From contig NZ_NKQJ01000014.1 of assembly GCF_002312815.1 (NCBI RefSeq), forward strand, positions 56,778 through 120,777: a stretch of 64,000 bases of DNA, given 5' to 3'. Shown piece by piece: positions 1 to 8,891 of this stretch. Made by a program: the position numbers and the translations under genes. This DNA is from Agaribacterium haliotis (GTDB taxonomy: Bacteria; Pseudomonadota; Gammaproteobacteria; Pseudomonadales; Cellvibrionaceae). Numbering within the stretch: position 1 is the stretch's first letter; every line of letters begins with the position of its first letter. The notes under the pieces were generated by a model, which was given only the letters and a program-made list of their open reading frames with translations, was not told the origin of the DNA and did no database searches.

Positions 1-390
1 GGCACTGACATAATCGGTTTGTTTGCCACCGCGCGGTTTGATGGTGGCTTTTTTGGTGTGAATAACACTGGCATCCTTGACGGCTTTGTCGACAGCGGAT
101 TCGCTTGTGGCTTCCATGGCACTTTCCTGTATGGCGAGGTGGACCTCGTCGGGGCTGATATCGTCGCTGTTCTCGGTGTGCTTATAAATAGAGCTGAGCA
201 CCTGCCTGGCAGCTTGAATAGCAGGGGCTTCACCGAGCACATGAAATAAATTGCCCCGGTGGCGAATTTCTACCGCCAGGCGCTTTTCAATTTGCTTGAT
301 ATGGGAATTGAGTTGACCACAGAGCGCGGCAATGCGCCGTGGGTCGTTGGGCTCCAGCGTAAACGAGGAGTCGGGGCTTGAGCTGTCCAA
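1..390 (-). CDS. phoH: PhoH family ATPase (N-terminal part, cut by window edge)
   Basis: This is the N-terminal 130 codons of a PhoH/YbeZ-type P-loop ATPase; the ATPase core lies beyond the left edge. The visible part carries the family's N-terminal region: LEPNDPRRIAALCGQLN near residue 12, IEKRLAVEIRHRGNLFHVLGE, then PDEVHLAIQE and TIKPRGGKQTDYV close to the edge. In gammaproteobacteria phoH normally follows miaB and precedes ybeY, and miaB is upstream here on the same strand. No ATG is available after the in-frame TAG at about 405, so the start is most likely TTG at 390. That start is inferred. Identity is well supported by the motifs and the neighbourhood. The role in RNA metabolism or ribosome maturation is family knowledge, not seen here. 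Confidence 0.85.
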   Translation of the reverse strand, partial: MDSSSPDSSFTLEPNDPRRIAALCGQLNSHIKQIEKRLAVEIRHRGNLFHVLGEAPAIQAARQVLSSIYKHTENSDDISPDEVHLAIQESAMEATSESAVDKAVKDASVIHTKKATIKPRGGKQTDYVSA

Positions 391-596
391 AAAGCTGCTT
401 ACCTACTTACCTTGATAGCTTGTTAGCCTACCTGATTCAAAGGGCTCGGAAAAGGGCTTTGCTTCACGACTTTGCTGTTGATTGTTTTGCTGTGGCTGAT
501 TTTGTATCGCTTGATTTAGAACTAGGCCATTTTTTGTTCAGCAGGCATAATACTTAGCGTAAACACCACACCCTTTAATAAAAATTTAAAATAATT

Positions 597-1493
597 ATGT
601 GCAGTGTCGGTCGTCGTTTTGCCTTTTTGTTGGCAGTTTTTGTTGTGTGTTTTATTAGTTCTCGCGCAGTTATCGCTGCGAGCGAGCCACTGCGCGTCAA
701 GGTTGCCAGCTCCATTGATAATATGCAGTGGTGGGCGGCGTGGATGGAGCAGCGCGGCTGCGACGCTATGCCCGATCTCGAGCGCACCTTGCGCCGCAAT
801 GAACTCGAGCTGTTACTGCTGTGCCGCGCCCTGCGCGAAGCCGACCCCGGAGTTGAACTGGAGCTTGTTCACTCGGCCAACTATTCAAGAAACCTGCGCC
901 TGCTGCTCGATGGCAAAGTGGATGTGGCTGCCGAGAGTGTCTGGGCTAACGATGTGGCCGAGCTTGAGCTCTATGTCAGCAGCGCGGTGCTTGCCGAAGG
1001 GCAGATAGTCAAAGGCATATACACGCGTTTTGATCACCCGCTTAGGCAGCTGCCGGCCGAAAAAATTGATCTTAGCCTTTATCGCGGTGTCACCATGCAG
1101 AACTGGACCTACGACTGGCAGGCGGTCAGTGAGCTGACACCGCACGCTACGGGGGCCTTAAATACGTATTCTGTGCATAAGATTATCAACTCCGGCCGGG
1201 CCGACTTCACCTTGTCGGAATTTCCCTCGGGGCCCGGTTTGGAAATCAACTGCTCCGGTGAGAAGCTCTACCCGGTGCCGGGGCTTAAAGTGGCGATGCC
1301 CGGTTCACGCCATTTTGCGGTTTCCCAAAAATCTGCAAATGGCGCCGCGGTATATAGCATGCTCAATCGCGGGCTAGCGCTAATGAGCAACACAGGGCGG
1401 GTGCTTGCAGCCTATGAGAGCATCGGCTTTTTTAACGCATTGACCAATAACTGGGAGTTTATGACTGCGGAGCTTAGTCCTAATACTGACTAG
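597..1493 (+). CDS. Periplasmic substrate-binding-like protein (SBP family 3 fold)
   Basis: A 298-residue exported protein. Residues 1-28 form a signal peptide (basic MCSVGRR start, hydrophobic core, cleavage around AVIAA-S). The mature part resembles family 3 extracellular solute-binding proteins of the kind without an obvious ABC partner: an early beta strand (LRVKVAS), a central segment LLLDGKVDVAAESVWAND, and a later HKIINSGRADFTLSEFP loop. No permease or ATPase gene is adjacent, so it may be a sensor-like or orphan binding protein. It sits on the plus strand between phoH and miaB, both on the minus strand, and so interrupts a usually contiguous pair. The ATG is preceded by an AT-rich leader with no clear ribosome site. 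Ligand unknown. Confidence 0.6.
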   Translation: MCSVGRRFAFLLAVFVVCFISSRAVIAASEPLRVKVASSIDNMQWWAAWMEQRGCDAMPDLERTLRRNELELLLLCRALREADPGVELELVHSANYSRNLRLLLDGKVDVAAESVWANDVAELELYVSSAVLAEGQIVKGIYTRFDHPLRQLPAEKIDLSLYRGVTMQNWTYDWQAVSELTPHATGALNTYSVHKIINSGRADFTLSEFPSGPGLEINCSGEKLYPVPGLKVAMPGSRHFAVSQKSANGAAVYSMLNRGLALMSNTGRVLAAYESIGFFNALTNNWEFMTAELSPNTD

Positions 1494-1567
1494 CCCTAAC
1501 ACTGACTAAGCCCAAGCACTGAGTCGAGCTTACTGTGCCGGCTATTTACCTGGGTTTAAGCTCGGTT

Positions 1568-2965
1568 TTAATCAAGCTCTGAGCCAAGCAGGCTGCCGCG
1601 CAGGGAATTTGGCAGAGCCTCTTCAATCAAGACATCGGCAAATTTGCCTATCAATTCCGGTTGCTCACAACGGAAGTTGACCACACGATTGTTTTCGGTG
1701 CGACCGGCGAGCTGGCCGGGGTCTTTTTTACTGTAACCGGTGACCAGTACACGCTCGGTATTGCCAACCATGCGCCGGGCAATCGCCTGAGCCTGTTGAG
1801 TAATACGATCCTGCAGAATCTTTAAGCGCTGCTTTTTCACCTGCATCGGCGTGTCGTCTTCGAGCTCTGCCGCGGGGGTGCCCGGGCGGGCGCTGTAGAT
1901 AAAGCTGAACGAGTTATCAAAGCCGATATCGGCGATCAGCTTCATTGTGGCTTCAAAGTCGGCTTCGCTTTCACCGGGGAAGCCAATAATAAAGTCCGAG
2001 CTGAGGCTGATGCCCGGGCGGATTTTCATCAGCTTGCGCAGCTTGCTTTTGTATTCGAGCGCGGTGTGGCCGCGTTTCATCGCCATTAAAATACGATCGG
2101 AGCCGCTCTGTACCGGCAGGTGCAGGTGGCTGACAAGCTCGGGTACTTCCGCATAGACATTGATGAGGCTGTCGCTGAACTCAACCGGGTGGCTGGTGGT
2201 GTAGCGTATGCGGTCGATGCCGTCGACCGCTGCGACCATGGTGATAAGCTCGGCCAGGTCGACAACCGCACTGACACCGTTGGCGCGCTTATCTTCGCCG
2301 CGATAGGCGTTGACGTTTTGGCCAAGCAGGTTCACTTCGCGCACGCCCTGAGCGGCGAGGTGTTCAATTTCCGCCATCACATCGGCCACCGGGCGACTGA
2401 CCTCTTCGCCGCGGGTGTAGGGTACAACACAGAAAGTGCAGTACTTTGAGCAGCCTTCCATAATCGAAACAAAGGCGCTGGCACCGTCGACTTCGGGCTC
2501 GGGCAAGTTGTCGAACTTTTCTATTTCGGGAAAGCTGATATCGACCACAACGGCGCCGCTATCTTGTTTGCTTTCCATCATTTCCGGCAGGCGGTGCAGG
2601 GTCTGCGGGCCAAAAATCAGGTCGACGTAAGGTGCGCGCTCGGCGATGGCTTCGCCCTCCTGGGAGGCGACACAGCCGCCGACACCAATAACGAGCTCCG
2701 GGTTTCTCTCTTTCAGATGCTTCCAGCGGCCGAGCTGGTGGAAGAGCTTTTCCTGCGCCTTCTCGCGAATGGAGCAAGTATTGACCAGCAGCACGTCGGC
2801 TTCTTCAGGGTCGTCGGTGGCGACCATGTCGTGACTCTCGCCGAGCAGATCTTTCATGCGCGAGGAATCGTACTCGTTCATCTGGCAGCCGTGAGTCTGG
2901 ATAAAGAGCTTCTTCGGGCCTTTGTCTAGCGCGGTTTCGGTGCTGGTGTTTTGAGTCTCGGACAT
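1568..2965 (-). CDS. miaB: tRNA-2-methylthio-N6-dimethylallyladenosine synthase MiaB
   Basis: Radical-SAM methylthiotransferase that adds the 2-methylthio group to i6A37 of tRNAs reading UNN codons. All three domains are visible. The N-terminal UPF0004 domain has its three cluster cysteines ([26 protein letters not shown]). The radical SAM core has [17 protein letters not shown], the CxxxCxxC motif binding the SAM cluster. The C-terminal TRAM domain ends with [11 protein letters not shown]. At 465 residues it has the normal length. The ATG at 2965 is preferred over an in-frame TTG seven codons upstream. The gene runs toward phoH as in other gammaproteobacteria, but with an opposed gene in between. 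Confidence 0.97.
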   Translation of the reverse strand: MSETQNTSTETALDKGPKKLFIQTHGCQMNEYDSSRMKDLLGESHDMVATDDPEEADVLLVNTCSIREKAQEKLFHQLGRWKHLKERNPELVIGVGGCVASQEGEAIAERAPYVDLIFGPQTLHRLPEMMESKQDSGAVVVDISFPEIEKFDNLPEPEVDGASAFVSIMEGCSKYCTFCVVPYTRGEEVSRPVADVMAEIEHLAAQGVREVNLLGQNVNAYRGEDKRANGVSAVVDLAELITMVAAVDGIDRIRYTTSHPVEFSDSLINVYAEVPELVSHLHLPVQSGSDRILMAMKRGHTALEYKSKLRKLMKIRPGISLSSDFIIGFPGESEADFEATMKLIADIGFDNSFSFIYSARPGTPAAELEDDTPMQVKKQRLKILQDRITQQAQAIARRMVGNTERVLVTGYSKKDPGQLAGRTENNRVVNFRCEQPELIGKFADVLIEEALPNSLRGSLLGSELD

Positions 2966-3121
2966 GGTTACTGCTGGCTTGGTCAAAAAACGAGCGCGGA
3001 TTATAGCTGCGCACCCGCGACTTGCCCAGCACTTCGCTCAGTTCCATGCTGTTGTGTTTCGCGCGCTTGGGTTTCTAGCTATTGAGTTTTAAGTCGCTCG
3101 ATTTCTGTGCGTGTCTTAGCG

Positions 3122-3161
3122 GCGCACTCTGTCGCCTGAACGGTTCGGCGACAAAGTGCGC
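3122..3161. terminator. Long hairpin after the exporter operon
   Basis: Arms GCGCACTCTGTCGCC (3122-3136) and GGCGACAAAGTGCGC (3147-3161) pair over 15 positions with one mismatch, around a 10-base loop that is itself partly self-complementary (GAAC/GTTC). It begins 7 bases beyond the stop of the DUF2147 gene, the last of four minus-strand genes, so it is probably the operon's transcript end. No T-run follows on either strand, so it may stabilise a 3' end rather than act as a classic intrinsic terminator. Confidence 0.55.
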
Positions 3162-3167
3162 AGAGCG

Positions 3168-3626
3168 TTAGTTAAGCTGGTTTTGCTCTGCCCGGTGCCA
3201 GGTCTGGCTGCGCCCCAGCAGTGACACACCCAAATAACCTCTGAGTTTTAAACTTTGGCCGTCGTCGGACAGGCTGAGTTTGGCGCTGTAGGTCTTGCCG
3301 CTTTTGGGGTCCATAACGTAGCCATCTCGCCACTGCTGCTCTTGTTGGTGCAGGCCCCAAATGATCTCCATGCCCTCAATTGGCTGATTGTGCTTAGCGC
3401 CCTTACATTTGCCGCACAGTTTGCCGCTATCGGCCGGGTTTAACAGTTTGACGACTCTGCCTTTGAGCTCGCCTTGATCGAGCCAAAGCTCAACGAGGCT
3501 GCCTTTGTGTTCATTTTTATCGTCGACGGTGATCCAGGTGCCGACGGGTGAGCTAAGCGCTGAGCTGCTGAGCAAAAAGCTTGTTAGCGCGGCGAGAGTG
3601 ACTAAAACATAAAATCGTATTTTCAT
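3168..3626 (-). CDS. DUF2147 family periplasmic protein
   Basis: A 152-residue exported protein of the DUF2147 family. Residues 1-26 are a signal peptide (MKIRFYVL, hydrophobic stretch, ALS-SP cleavage region). The mature part shows the family pattern: PVGTWITVDD near the start, a strand pair around GELKGRVVKLL, a CGKC pair that could form a disulfide or bind metal, WRDGYVMDPKSGKTYSAKLSLSDDGQSLKLRGYLGVSLLGRSQTWHR at the end. A good AAGGAG ribosome site precedes the ATG. It is the last gene of the exporter operon (13 bases after the preceding gene). Biochemical function unknown; a lipocalin-like ligand-binding fold is plausible for the family but is an inference. Confidence 0.85.
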   Translation of the reverse strand: MKIRFYVLVTLAALTSFLLSSSALSSPVGTWITVDDKNEHKGSLVELWLDQGELKGRVVKLLNPADSGKLCGKCKGAKHNQPIEGMEIIWGLHQQEQQWRDGYVMDPKSGKTYSAKLSLSDDGQSLKLRGYLGVSLLGRSQTWHRAEQNQLN

Positions 3627-3639
3627 GGTGAACTCCTTG

Positions 3640-4011
3640 TCATGGGCAGGTCTTTAGGTTGGCAAAGTGATTGGCAAGTAAAAATGCGGCGATGCCGATG
3701 CCGTAAAACGTGAATAGATACTTGCTTTTATGGCGCAGCCAAAAAAGCGCAACACTGCAAGCTAAGACAACCAGTAGTGCGCCGAGCTTAATATTTAGCC
3801 AGCACAATTGCCCGGGCCAGACCCCGAGCTGGACCAGCATATTGATAGCGCTGACAAAAAAAACGGCGAGGCTTAAGAAAAACACCAGGCTGAAACAGTT
3901 AACTAATTTAGCTTTATTAACAAAGCGGTAGCACGGGGCTGATAATAGGTACATTAGCGCAGCAAAACTGGCCAGATGCATATGAATGAGTTTCGCGCTT
4001 TGATAATCCAT
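3640..4011 (-). CDS. Small four-helix membrane protein, SirB-like
   Basis: A 123-residue integral membrane protein with four predicted membrane segments (about residues 10-28, 42-62, 72-92 and 98-116) separated by short loops. The pattern of a histidine-containing first helix (LIHMHLASFAALMYLLSA), a basic first loop, and WLNIKLGALLVVLACSVALFWLR in helix three resembles the SirB/YchQ family, although similarity is modest. It sits between the LolA-like gene (18 bases) and the DUF2147 gene (13 bases), so it is co-transcribed with them and may be an accessory of the exporter. Its real role is unknown. Confidence 0.5.
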   Translation of the reverse strand: MDYQSAKLIHMHLASFAALMYLLSAPCYRFVNKAKLVNCFSLVFFLSLAVFFVSAINMLVQLGVWPGQLCWLNIKLGALLVVLACSVALFWLRHKSKYLFTFYGIGIAAFLLANHFANLKTCP

Positions 4012-4029
4012 ATCGTCGATTTTGCTTAT

Positions 4030-4854
4030 TTATTGGCGTCGGGAAATTTTTTGCTTGCTGAACTGTTGCTGATTTAAACCCGCGTTTAGCGTGATTGAGC
4101 TTGCATCGAGCGTGGTGTATTTGCCGGTCACGTGATTGGTCATGGTCATGCGATAGGCTCTCCAGAACTTGTCGTGTAGCAGGCGATAGTCTTCGGCTTT
4201 CAGGGTTTTTAACAGGCTTTTTTTGCGATCGTAATACTGGGCTTGTACTAAACGAAAATTATCTTTGGCGACCCAGCTGATAATTTTGCTGTACCCCGAG
4301 TTTGGATATAGTGGCAGCAGTTCCACAACATACGTGCCAATGCCATCAATTTTTTCTTCGTTTAGATAATTGTGTTGATACTTTTCAAGCTCAAATGAAC
4401 TTAAATCTTCATAGGCAAATTCGCTGCCCATAAATGGGCCCGACTTGCTCTTGGAAGAAATTCTTTTGGTGCGTTTTAATTTGGGCAAGTACAGCCATTG
4501 ATCATCGGGCTCTAACAGGTGGGAATGATTTAAGAAGGCGGTGCCTTTGACATCGGCTGGCATTTGAAAAACCGTCAGCGATTTATTGCCATCATCATTG
4601 ACTTCAATTTCGTCAATGCTCATCTCTCGTGTACTTTTACTGCCGTTGGGTTTAAACAGTGTCATTTCATAGAGGCTGCGGCTGCTCTGCCAGCCGCTGT
4701 TGGCGAGTTTGCGCTTGCTGGATATTTCCAGCCCCCTGGCGTTTGACTGCTCGTTGTTTATATCTGCATGTAACGCAGTTGAGCTAGCCACCGAAGTACA
4801 AGTGGCGATTATTAAAAGCAAAATGTTTCGATAAAACGGTTTGACCTGCAGCAT
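4030..4854 (-). CDS. LolA-like outer-membrane lipoprotein-sorting protein
   Basis: A 274-residue exported protein of the LolA_like family (annotated elsewhere as outer membrane lipoprotein-sorting protein). After a signal peptide (residues 1-30), it shows the usual features of this family: repeated beta strands with MTLFKPNGSKSTREM, a DDQWLYLPKLKRTKRIS segment, a GPFMGSEFAYEDLSSFELEKY segment, and SKIISWVAKDNFRLVQAQYYDRKKSLLKTL. Members typically sit next to MMPL/RND exporters, as here (12 bases downstream of one), and are thought to carry lipophilic cargo across the periplasm. Together with the exporter this argues that the operon moves a lipid. The cargo is inferred from the regulon, not shown. 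Confidence 0.85.
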   Translation of the reverse strand: MLQVKPFYRNILLLIIATCTSVASSTALHADINNEQSNARGLEISSKRKLANSGWQSSRSLYEMTLFKPNGSKSTREMSIDEIEVNDDGNKSLTVFQMPADVKGTAFLNHSHLLEPDDQWLYLPKLKRTKRISSKSKSGPFMGSEFAYEDLSSFELEKYQHNYLNEEKIDGIGTYVVELLPLYPNSGYSKIISWVAKDNFRLVQAQYYDRKKSLLKTLKAEDYRLLHDKFWRAYRMTMTNHVTGKYTTLDASSITLNAGLNQQQFSKQKISRRQ

Positions 4855-4866
4855 AAGAGATGGCTC

Positions 4867-7161
4867 CTAGTTCGTTTGCAGCGATAGTTTGGTGGCCGTG
4901 TGTCTTTGTTTTTTAAATGCGATAAGAATAAGGGCTGGAATAAGGCTTAGGTCAATAACTAGGGCGACAATTAAAATGGCACTGGTTAGCAAACCCAGGT
5001 TTTGGTTGACCAGATAGCTCGATGCCGTGAGCACAAGAAAACCGCTGGCTAGTATAAATGTGGTGCAGATAAGCGCCCTGCCAACGCTGGCAAAGCTGTG
5101 CTCTATCGCCTGCTCAACACCGGCGCCGCTGCTGCGTTGCTGTTTGTATTTACTTAACAGATGCACAATATCGTCGACCACGATGCCAAGGGTCATGCTT
5201 GCAACAATGCTGAGGCCGAGATTGATTTCTCCGCTGTAAATTGCCCAGAAACCAAAGCAGATAGTCGAAGGCACCAGCATGCCCAGAAGTGCAATGGAAG
5301 CTAAACGCAGCGAGCGAAGTGGCAAGGTTAACAGTGCCGCGATCAAGATAAAGGCGATAAGTGTACCGATGGCAATGGTTTCTATATTGCGTGTACTTAT
5401 ATGAGCAAACATCAGGTTGGGGCTAGCGGCCTGTAGCTCTATGTCGGGTGCATTTTTTGTTATCCAGGCCTGTGCTTGTTGTTCGATATCAAGCAGTTCT
5501 TTTGAGCCAATGTTGCTAAAAATAGCACTGATGCGTGTTGATTGTTTGTCGATACTTATTCTGTTGTTCAGGTCAAGACCGTAGGGCAACGACATTTCGT
5601 AGAGCAATAAATACTGCGAGGCCAGTTCGCTGTTGCCGGGCAGTTGGTAAGCGCGCTGTTCGCCGAGCATCATATTTTTATTGAGCTCTTTCATAATGTC
5701 TGAGTACGTGTTGACGTAAGCGGTTTGTTTGAGTGTTCTAAGCCATGAACTAAAGTCGCTGGCACTTTGCATAAACTCGGTATCGGTGACACTGTCTCCA
5801 GATTTATGTTTAAGCTTAAAGTCGATAAAAACATAGCCGCTTAAATTTTTTTCCATATACGTCGATGACTGCCTAAAGGCGACATCTTCGGAAAAGTATT
5901 TGACGGCCACGTCGTTAATTTCATTTTTGGGGATAAGATAGAGGCTAAACGCCAGCACAACTGCGTTAATACTGACAATGCTGTAGCGGTGTTTTATTAC
6001 TTGTCTGGCTAAAGCTTGTAGCTGTTGCCCCTGAGATTCGGGCGCAGGTTTAAGCGGCAGTAATTTCAGCACGGCGGGCAGTAAAAATAGAGATAACAGC
6101 GCCGCAATGATGACACCGAGCGCAACCATGTTGCCGAGATCCCGAATCGGCGGCACTTCCGATATATTAAAGCTGAGAAAGCCAAGCGCTGTTGTGGCGC
6201 TGGTAATAATGACCGGCCAAAAGGTGTTGACTAAACCTTGATGGATCGCGTTTTTTTTGTTCTTGTGGCGATACGCTTGCTGACTTGCAGAAATAATATG
6301 CACGCAGTCGGCAACCGCTAAGGTCATCACGATAAGCGGCACGTTGACGGTCGCCATTGACATATCAATGCCGAGCCAACCGGCAAGGCCGAGCGTTGAT
6401 ATCATGCTTAGAAAAACAACAAAGAGCGATGCCAGGGTGGCGCTTAGCGAGCGAAATACAAGCGCTTGCACAATAAAAATGACCAATAACATCAATGGAA
6501 TTAGGCTTGTAATATCAGCGACAGACGCTTGGTTTAGGCTGTAGTTCAGCATCACCACACCACTTAAGTGGAAATCGATAGTGGGGTGCTGCTGTTTGGC
6601 CTCGGCGACTAACTGTTCCAGGTAGCGAGCGACTTCAGTAACTTCTGACGATTTGTCGAGCTCTGGTAAATTGATGGTAATGTGTATCGCCGTGACGTGG
6701 CCCGAGTTGGAAACCAGGGCCTTGACGATGCGCGGGTCATTGCTGGCTATCGTCCGCCTGGCTTGAATATTTTGCGAGTTAAGCGCAAGGTGCTCGGCAA
6801 ATAAATCATCGACAATAAGCTCGTCTCCCCGAGCTTCGGTGTATTGAAAATTTGTAAGTGAATCGACACGTGTGGAGTAGGGCGTTTGCCAGGCCTGTTC
6901 GCTGAGCTGCTGAATAAGTTGCAGTACTTGGCGGGTGTAGACATTGCCAGATTGTGGGGCAATAAGTAGCACGGCGTTATCAGACTTTGAGAACTCGCTT
7001 TGCATGTCTTCAAAGGCGAGCAGCTCGGGGTTATCGGGGCCAAAAAAAACGCGATAATCGCCGCGGAAATTAAGCTGGCTACTTCCTAAGGCCATTAAAG
7101 TACAGAGAGCAAAAATAACAATAACCGTCAGCCACGGGCGGTTAATACTGAGTGTAAGCAT
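4867..7161 (-). CDS. MMPL/RND-family lipid-type exporter
   Basis: A 764-residue inner-membrane transporter of the RND superfamily, MMPL-like (HpnN/YdfJ type). It has two similar halves, each one membrane helix, a large periplasmic domain, then five or six helices. The first half has PWLTVIVIFALCTLMALG, then LIPLMLLVIFIVQALVFRSL and the conserved helix-4 stretch LIVMTLAVADCVHIIS. The second half repeats it as VASMTLGIVVDDIVHLLSKYKQQRS. Asp residues in those helices are the likely proton-relay sites. I start it at the ATG at 7161, with AAGGGA nine bases upstream, rather than at an in-frame codon 22 residues earlier. It leads the four-gene operon and is divergent from the TetR gene, with a palindromic operator between them. 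Confidence 0.9.
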   Translation of the reverse strand: MLTLSINRPWLTVIVIFALCTLMALGSSQLNFRGDYRVFFGPDNPELLAFEDMQSEFSKSDNAVLLIAPQSGNVYTRQVLQLIQQLSEQAWQTPYSTRVDSLTNFQYTEARGDELIVDDLFAEHLALNSQNIQARRTIASNDPRIVKALVSNSGHVTAIHITINLPELDKSSEVTEVARYLEQLVAEAKQQHPTIDFHLSGVVMLNYSLNQASVADITSLIPLMLLVIFIVQALVFRSLSATLASLFVVFLSMISTLGLAGWLGIDMSMATVNVPLIVMTLAVADCVHIISASQQAYRHKNKKNAIHQGLVNTFWPVIITSATTALGFLSFNISEVPPIRDLGNMVALGVIIAALLSLFLLPAVLKLLPLKPAPESQGQQLQALARQVIKHRYSIVSINAVVLAFSLYLIPKNEINDVAVKYFSEDVAFRQSSTYMEKNLSGYVFIDFKLKHKSGDSVTDTEFMQSASDFSSWLRTLKQTAYVNTYSDIMKELNKNMMLGEQRAYQLPGNSELASQYLLLYEMSLPYGLDLNNRISIDKQSTRISAIFSNIGSKELLDIEQQAQAWITKNAPDIELQAASPNLMFAHISTRNIETIAIGTLIAFILIAALLTLPLRSLRLASIALLGMLVPSTICFGFWAIYSGEINLGLSIVASMTLGIVVDDIVHLLSKYKQQRSSGAGVEQAIEHSFASVGRALICTTFILASGFLVLTASSYLVNQNLGLLTSAILIVALVIDLSLIPALILIAFKKQRHTATKLSLQTN

Positions 7162-7262
7162 GGCGCATCCCTTGCGAAACTTAGCTTGAACTTCCGTTAG
7201 CTGGCACGCATCATCACTCGCGGCCACGGCTAATGGAGTTTTGTGGCCTGGGATTATAGTGG

Positions 7263-7287
7263 ATTAAATGACGATGTGTCATTTAAT
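7263..7287. promoter_or_regulatory. Palindromic operator 1 (exporter/TetR divergent promoter)
   Basis: Perfect 10-base arms ATTAAATGAC and GTCATTTAAT around a 5-base spacer. It lies 57 bases before the TetR ATG and about 100 before the exporter ATG, the usual place for an autoregulated TetR site. Its core AAATGAC-N5-GTCATTT recurs exactly in the palindrome at 8115-8139. Confidence 0.8.
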
Positions 7288-7343
7288 CTGTGTGAATAAC
7301 TTGTTAAGACATAATTCAGTTTTGTCATATTTAAGAGGACAAC

Positions 7344-8054
7344 ATGGCCAGACCAGAGCTGACGCCGGAGCAAGCCGCCCGCAGAGAAGTGGAGCTACTG
7401 GATATCGCCTATGACATTGTCGAGCAGCAGGGGCTTGCCGCGCTGACTATGGATAAAGTTGTAAAGCGCTGCTCGTATTCAAAAGGTACTGTCTACAAGA
7501 TTTTTTCCGGCAAAGAAGATTTACTCAGTGCGCTTTGTATTCGCGGTTTGGACAAGCAGCTGCACCTATATCAGAGTGTTGCCGACTTCTCTGGCTCATC
7601 CCGCGAAAAAGCGCTGGCCCTGGTCTACGCCTATCAGTTTTACGCCCGCCACTACCCTGTGTTATTTCGCTGTGTGCTAGATGGCCTGTCGTCCGTCGTG
7701 CTTGAGAAGACTCAAGCTCACCGCCTCGCTCAGCGCGCCAGTAAAGAACAGCGCATCGCCGCCATTTGTGATCAGGTGGTTGCGGAGGCACTTACACTCG
7801 GTGATATTAGCAGTAAGGATTTCACCGTTGCCCAGCTGACCTTTGCCAACTGGGCGATGAGTTTTGGAACCACGGCGCTGATGATGAGCGCGCAACGCGC
7901 TTACAATGTATCGCGTGTTCAACTTGAATCCGCACTGTTATTTAACGCCAGTTTGGTCTTGGATGGCATCGTCTGGCGACCGCTTTATAAAGACTACGAT
8001 TACGAGTCTGCGTGGCTGCGAATTCAGCAATTCTTCCAATCTTTTAAACCCTGA
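7344..8054 (+). CDS. TetR/AcrR family transcriptional regulator
   Basis: A 236-residue TetR-type repressor. Residues 12-60 form the DNA-binding HTH: RREVELLDIAYDIVEQQGLAALTMDKVVKRC, then the recognition helix YSKGTVYKIFSGKEDLLSAL. The rest is a helical ligand-binding domain with no assignable ligand. It is divergent from the exporter operon and immediately upstream of the 16-gene biosynthetic cluster. Two palindromes sharing one core flank it (7263-7287 and 8115-8139), which is the strongest evidence that it controls itself, the exporter operon and the cluster together. The inducer is probably the cluster's product or a precursor (inference). Confidence 0.93.
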   Translation: MARPELTPEQAARREVELLDIAYDIVEQQGLAALTMDKVVKRCSYSKGTVYKIFSGKEDLLSALCIRGLDKQLHLYQSVADFSGSSREKALALVYAYQFYARHYPVLFRCVLDGLSSVVLEKTQAHRLAQRASKEQRIAAICDQVVAEALTLGDISSKDFTVAQLTFANWAMSFGTTALMMSAQRAYNVSRVQLESALLFNASLVLDGIVWRPLYKDYDYESAWLRIQQFFQSFKP

Positions 8055-8114
8055 TCTCTCGCTTTTAAGACGGCGTTAAAACGCTTGAATGAATGTTTTG
8101 GCATTTAAACACTC

Positions 8115-8139
8115 ATAAAATGACGCAGCGTCATTTTAT
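8115..8139. promoter_or_regulatory. Palindromic operator 2 (biosynthetic cluster promoter)
   Basis: Perfect 12-base arms ATAAAATGACGC and GCGTCATTTTAT around a single central A. It starts 61 bases after the TetR stop and ends about 128 bases before the first cluster gene. The core AAATGAC-N5-GTCATTT, including the 5-base spacer length, is the same as at 7266-7284, so one protein, presumably the adjacent TetR regulator, should bind both. Confidence 0.8.
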
Positions 8140-8267
8140 TGAAGCATTTACATTGCTATTCTTGTCGCCACTTTGGCAGCCCCGGTAGTACTGCCCAGAT
8201 TAGTACCGACTAGTTTTGCTTAACCTTGGTCGGAGAATTTCGTCGCTGAGCGAAGGAGTTGCTTGTT

Positions 8268-8891
8268 ATGCGATTGCGATTGCTAGAACCTCAAAACCTT
8301 GAGTGGGGGCATGCTCAAGATCTTGTCAGTGAAAAATACAAAGAAGTTTTTGACGCCGAAGTTAGCCCAAACCCAGATAAATTCCTCGCGCTGTTTGATG
8401 AAGCCGATGAGCTTTTATCGTGTTGTGGTATCAGCTACGCAAAGGGAAACCCGTTTTTTTCCGAAACGTATCTAGAGTCACCGGCCGAGCAAGCCATCAG
8501 CGCCTGCGAGCAGCGGCCAGTGTCGAGAAACGATGTGTTAGAAGTCGGCTCGCTCGCAGCAAAAACCAAGCTAGGTGGTCTGGAACTTATTCGTGTTTTA
8601 CCCGTTGTTGTCTGGGCACAAGGGCGTCGCTACGCTCTGCTGACGGCAACGTCGCAGTTGTCGCGCATGATGCGCGCGGCCTCGGTGCCGATGATAAAAA
8701 TATGCGATGCCGATATTGCCCGAATTTCAGATGCGGAGCGCGAGCGCTGGGGGCGCTACTACGCAACCCGGCCCTTTACTGGTTACGTTAATGTTGCCGA
8801 GCTCGCTGGCGCATACTTTTCAACCGTTGGAACCTACTTATTTAGAAACCTAGATGTTCAGGTTTCTAGCCAGTCGAGGGAGATAGCGTGA
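8268..8891 (+). CDS. Thermostable hemolysin family protein (GNAT-like fold)
   Basis: A 207-residue cytoplasmic protein of the thermostable hemolysin family (Vibrio delta-VPH type). The family signature is visible: CCGISYAKGNPFFSETYLESPAEQAI, then VLEVGSLAAKTKLGGLELI, a tryptophan-containing strand, YALLTATSQLSRMMRAASVPMIKICDAD, and ERWGRYYATRPFTGYVNV. Despite the name, the family has a GNAT/autoinducer-synthase-like look, and an acyltransferase role fits better with its neighbours, an AMP-dependent acyl ligase overlapping its stop and other lipid genes (inference). The ATG at 8268 is supported by GAAGGAG nine bases upstream. First gene of the cluster, behind operator 2. Confidence 0.85.
   Translation: MRLRLLEPQNLEWGHAQDLVSEKYKEVFDAEVSPNPDKFLALFDEADELLSCCGISYAKGNPFFSETYLESPAEQAISACEQRPVSRNDVLEVGSLAAKTKLGGLELIRVLPVVVWAQGRRYALLTATSQLSRMMRAASVPMIKICDADIARISDAERERWGRYYATRPFTGYVNVAELAGAYFSTVGTYLFRNLDVQVSSQSREIA

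Noticed and set aside
19..249. Plus-strand open frame of 76 codons
   Set aside because: It is antisense to clearly conserved phoH sequence and has no ribosome site.
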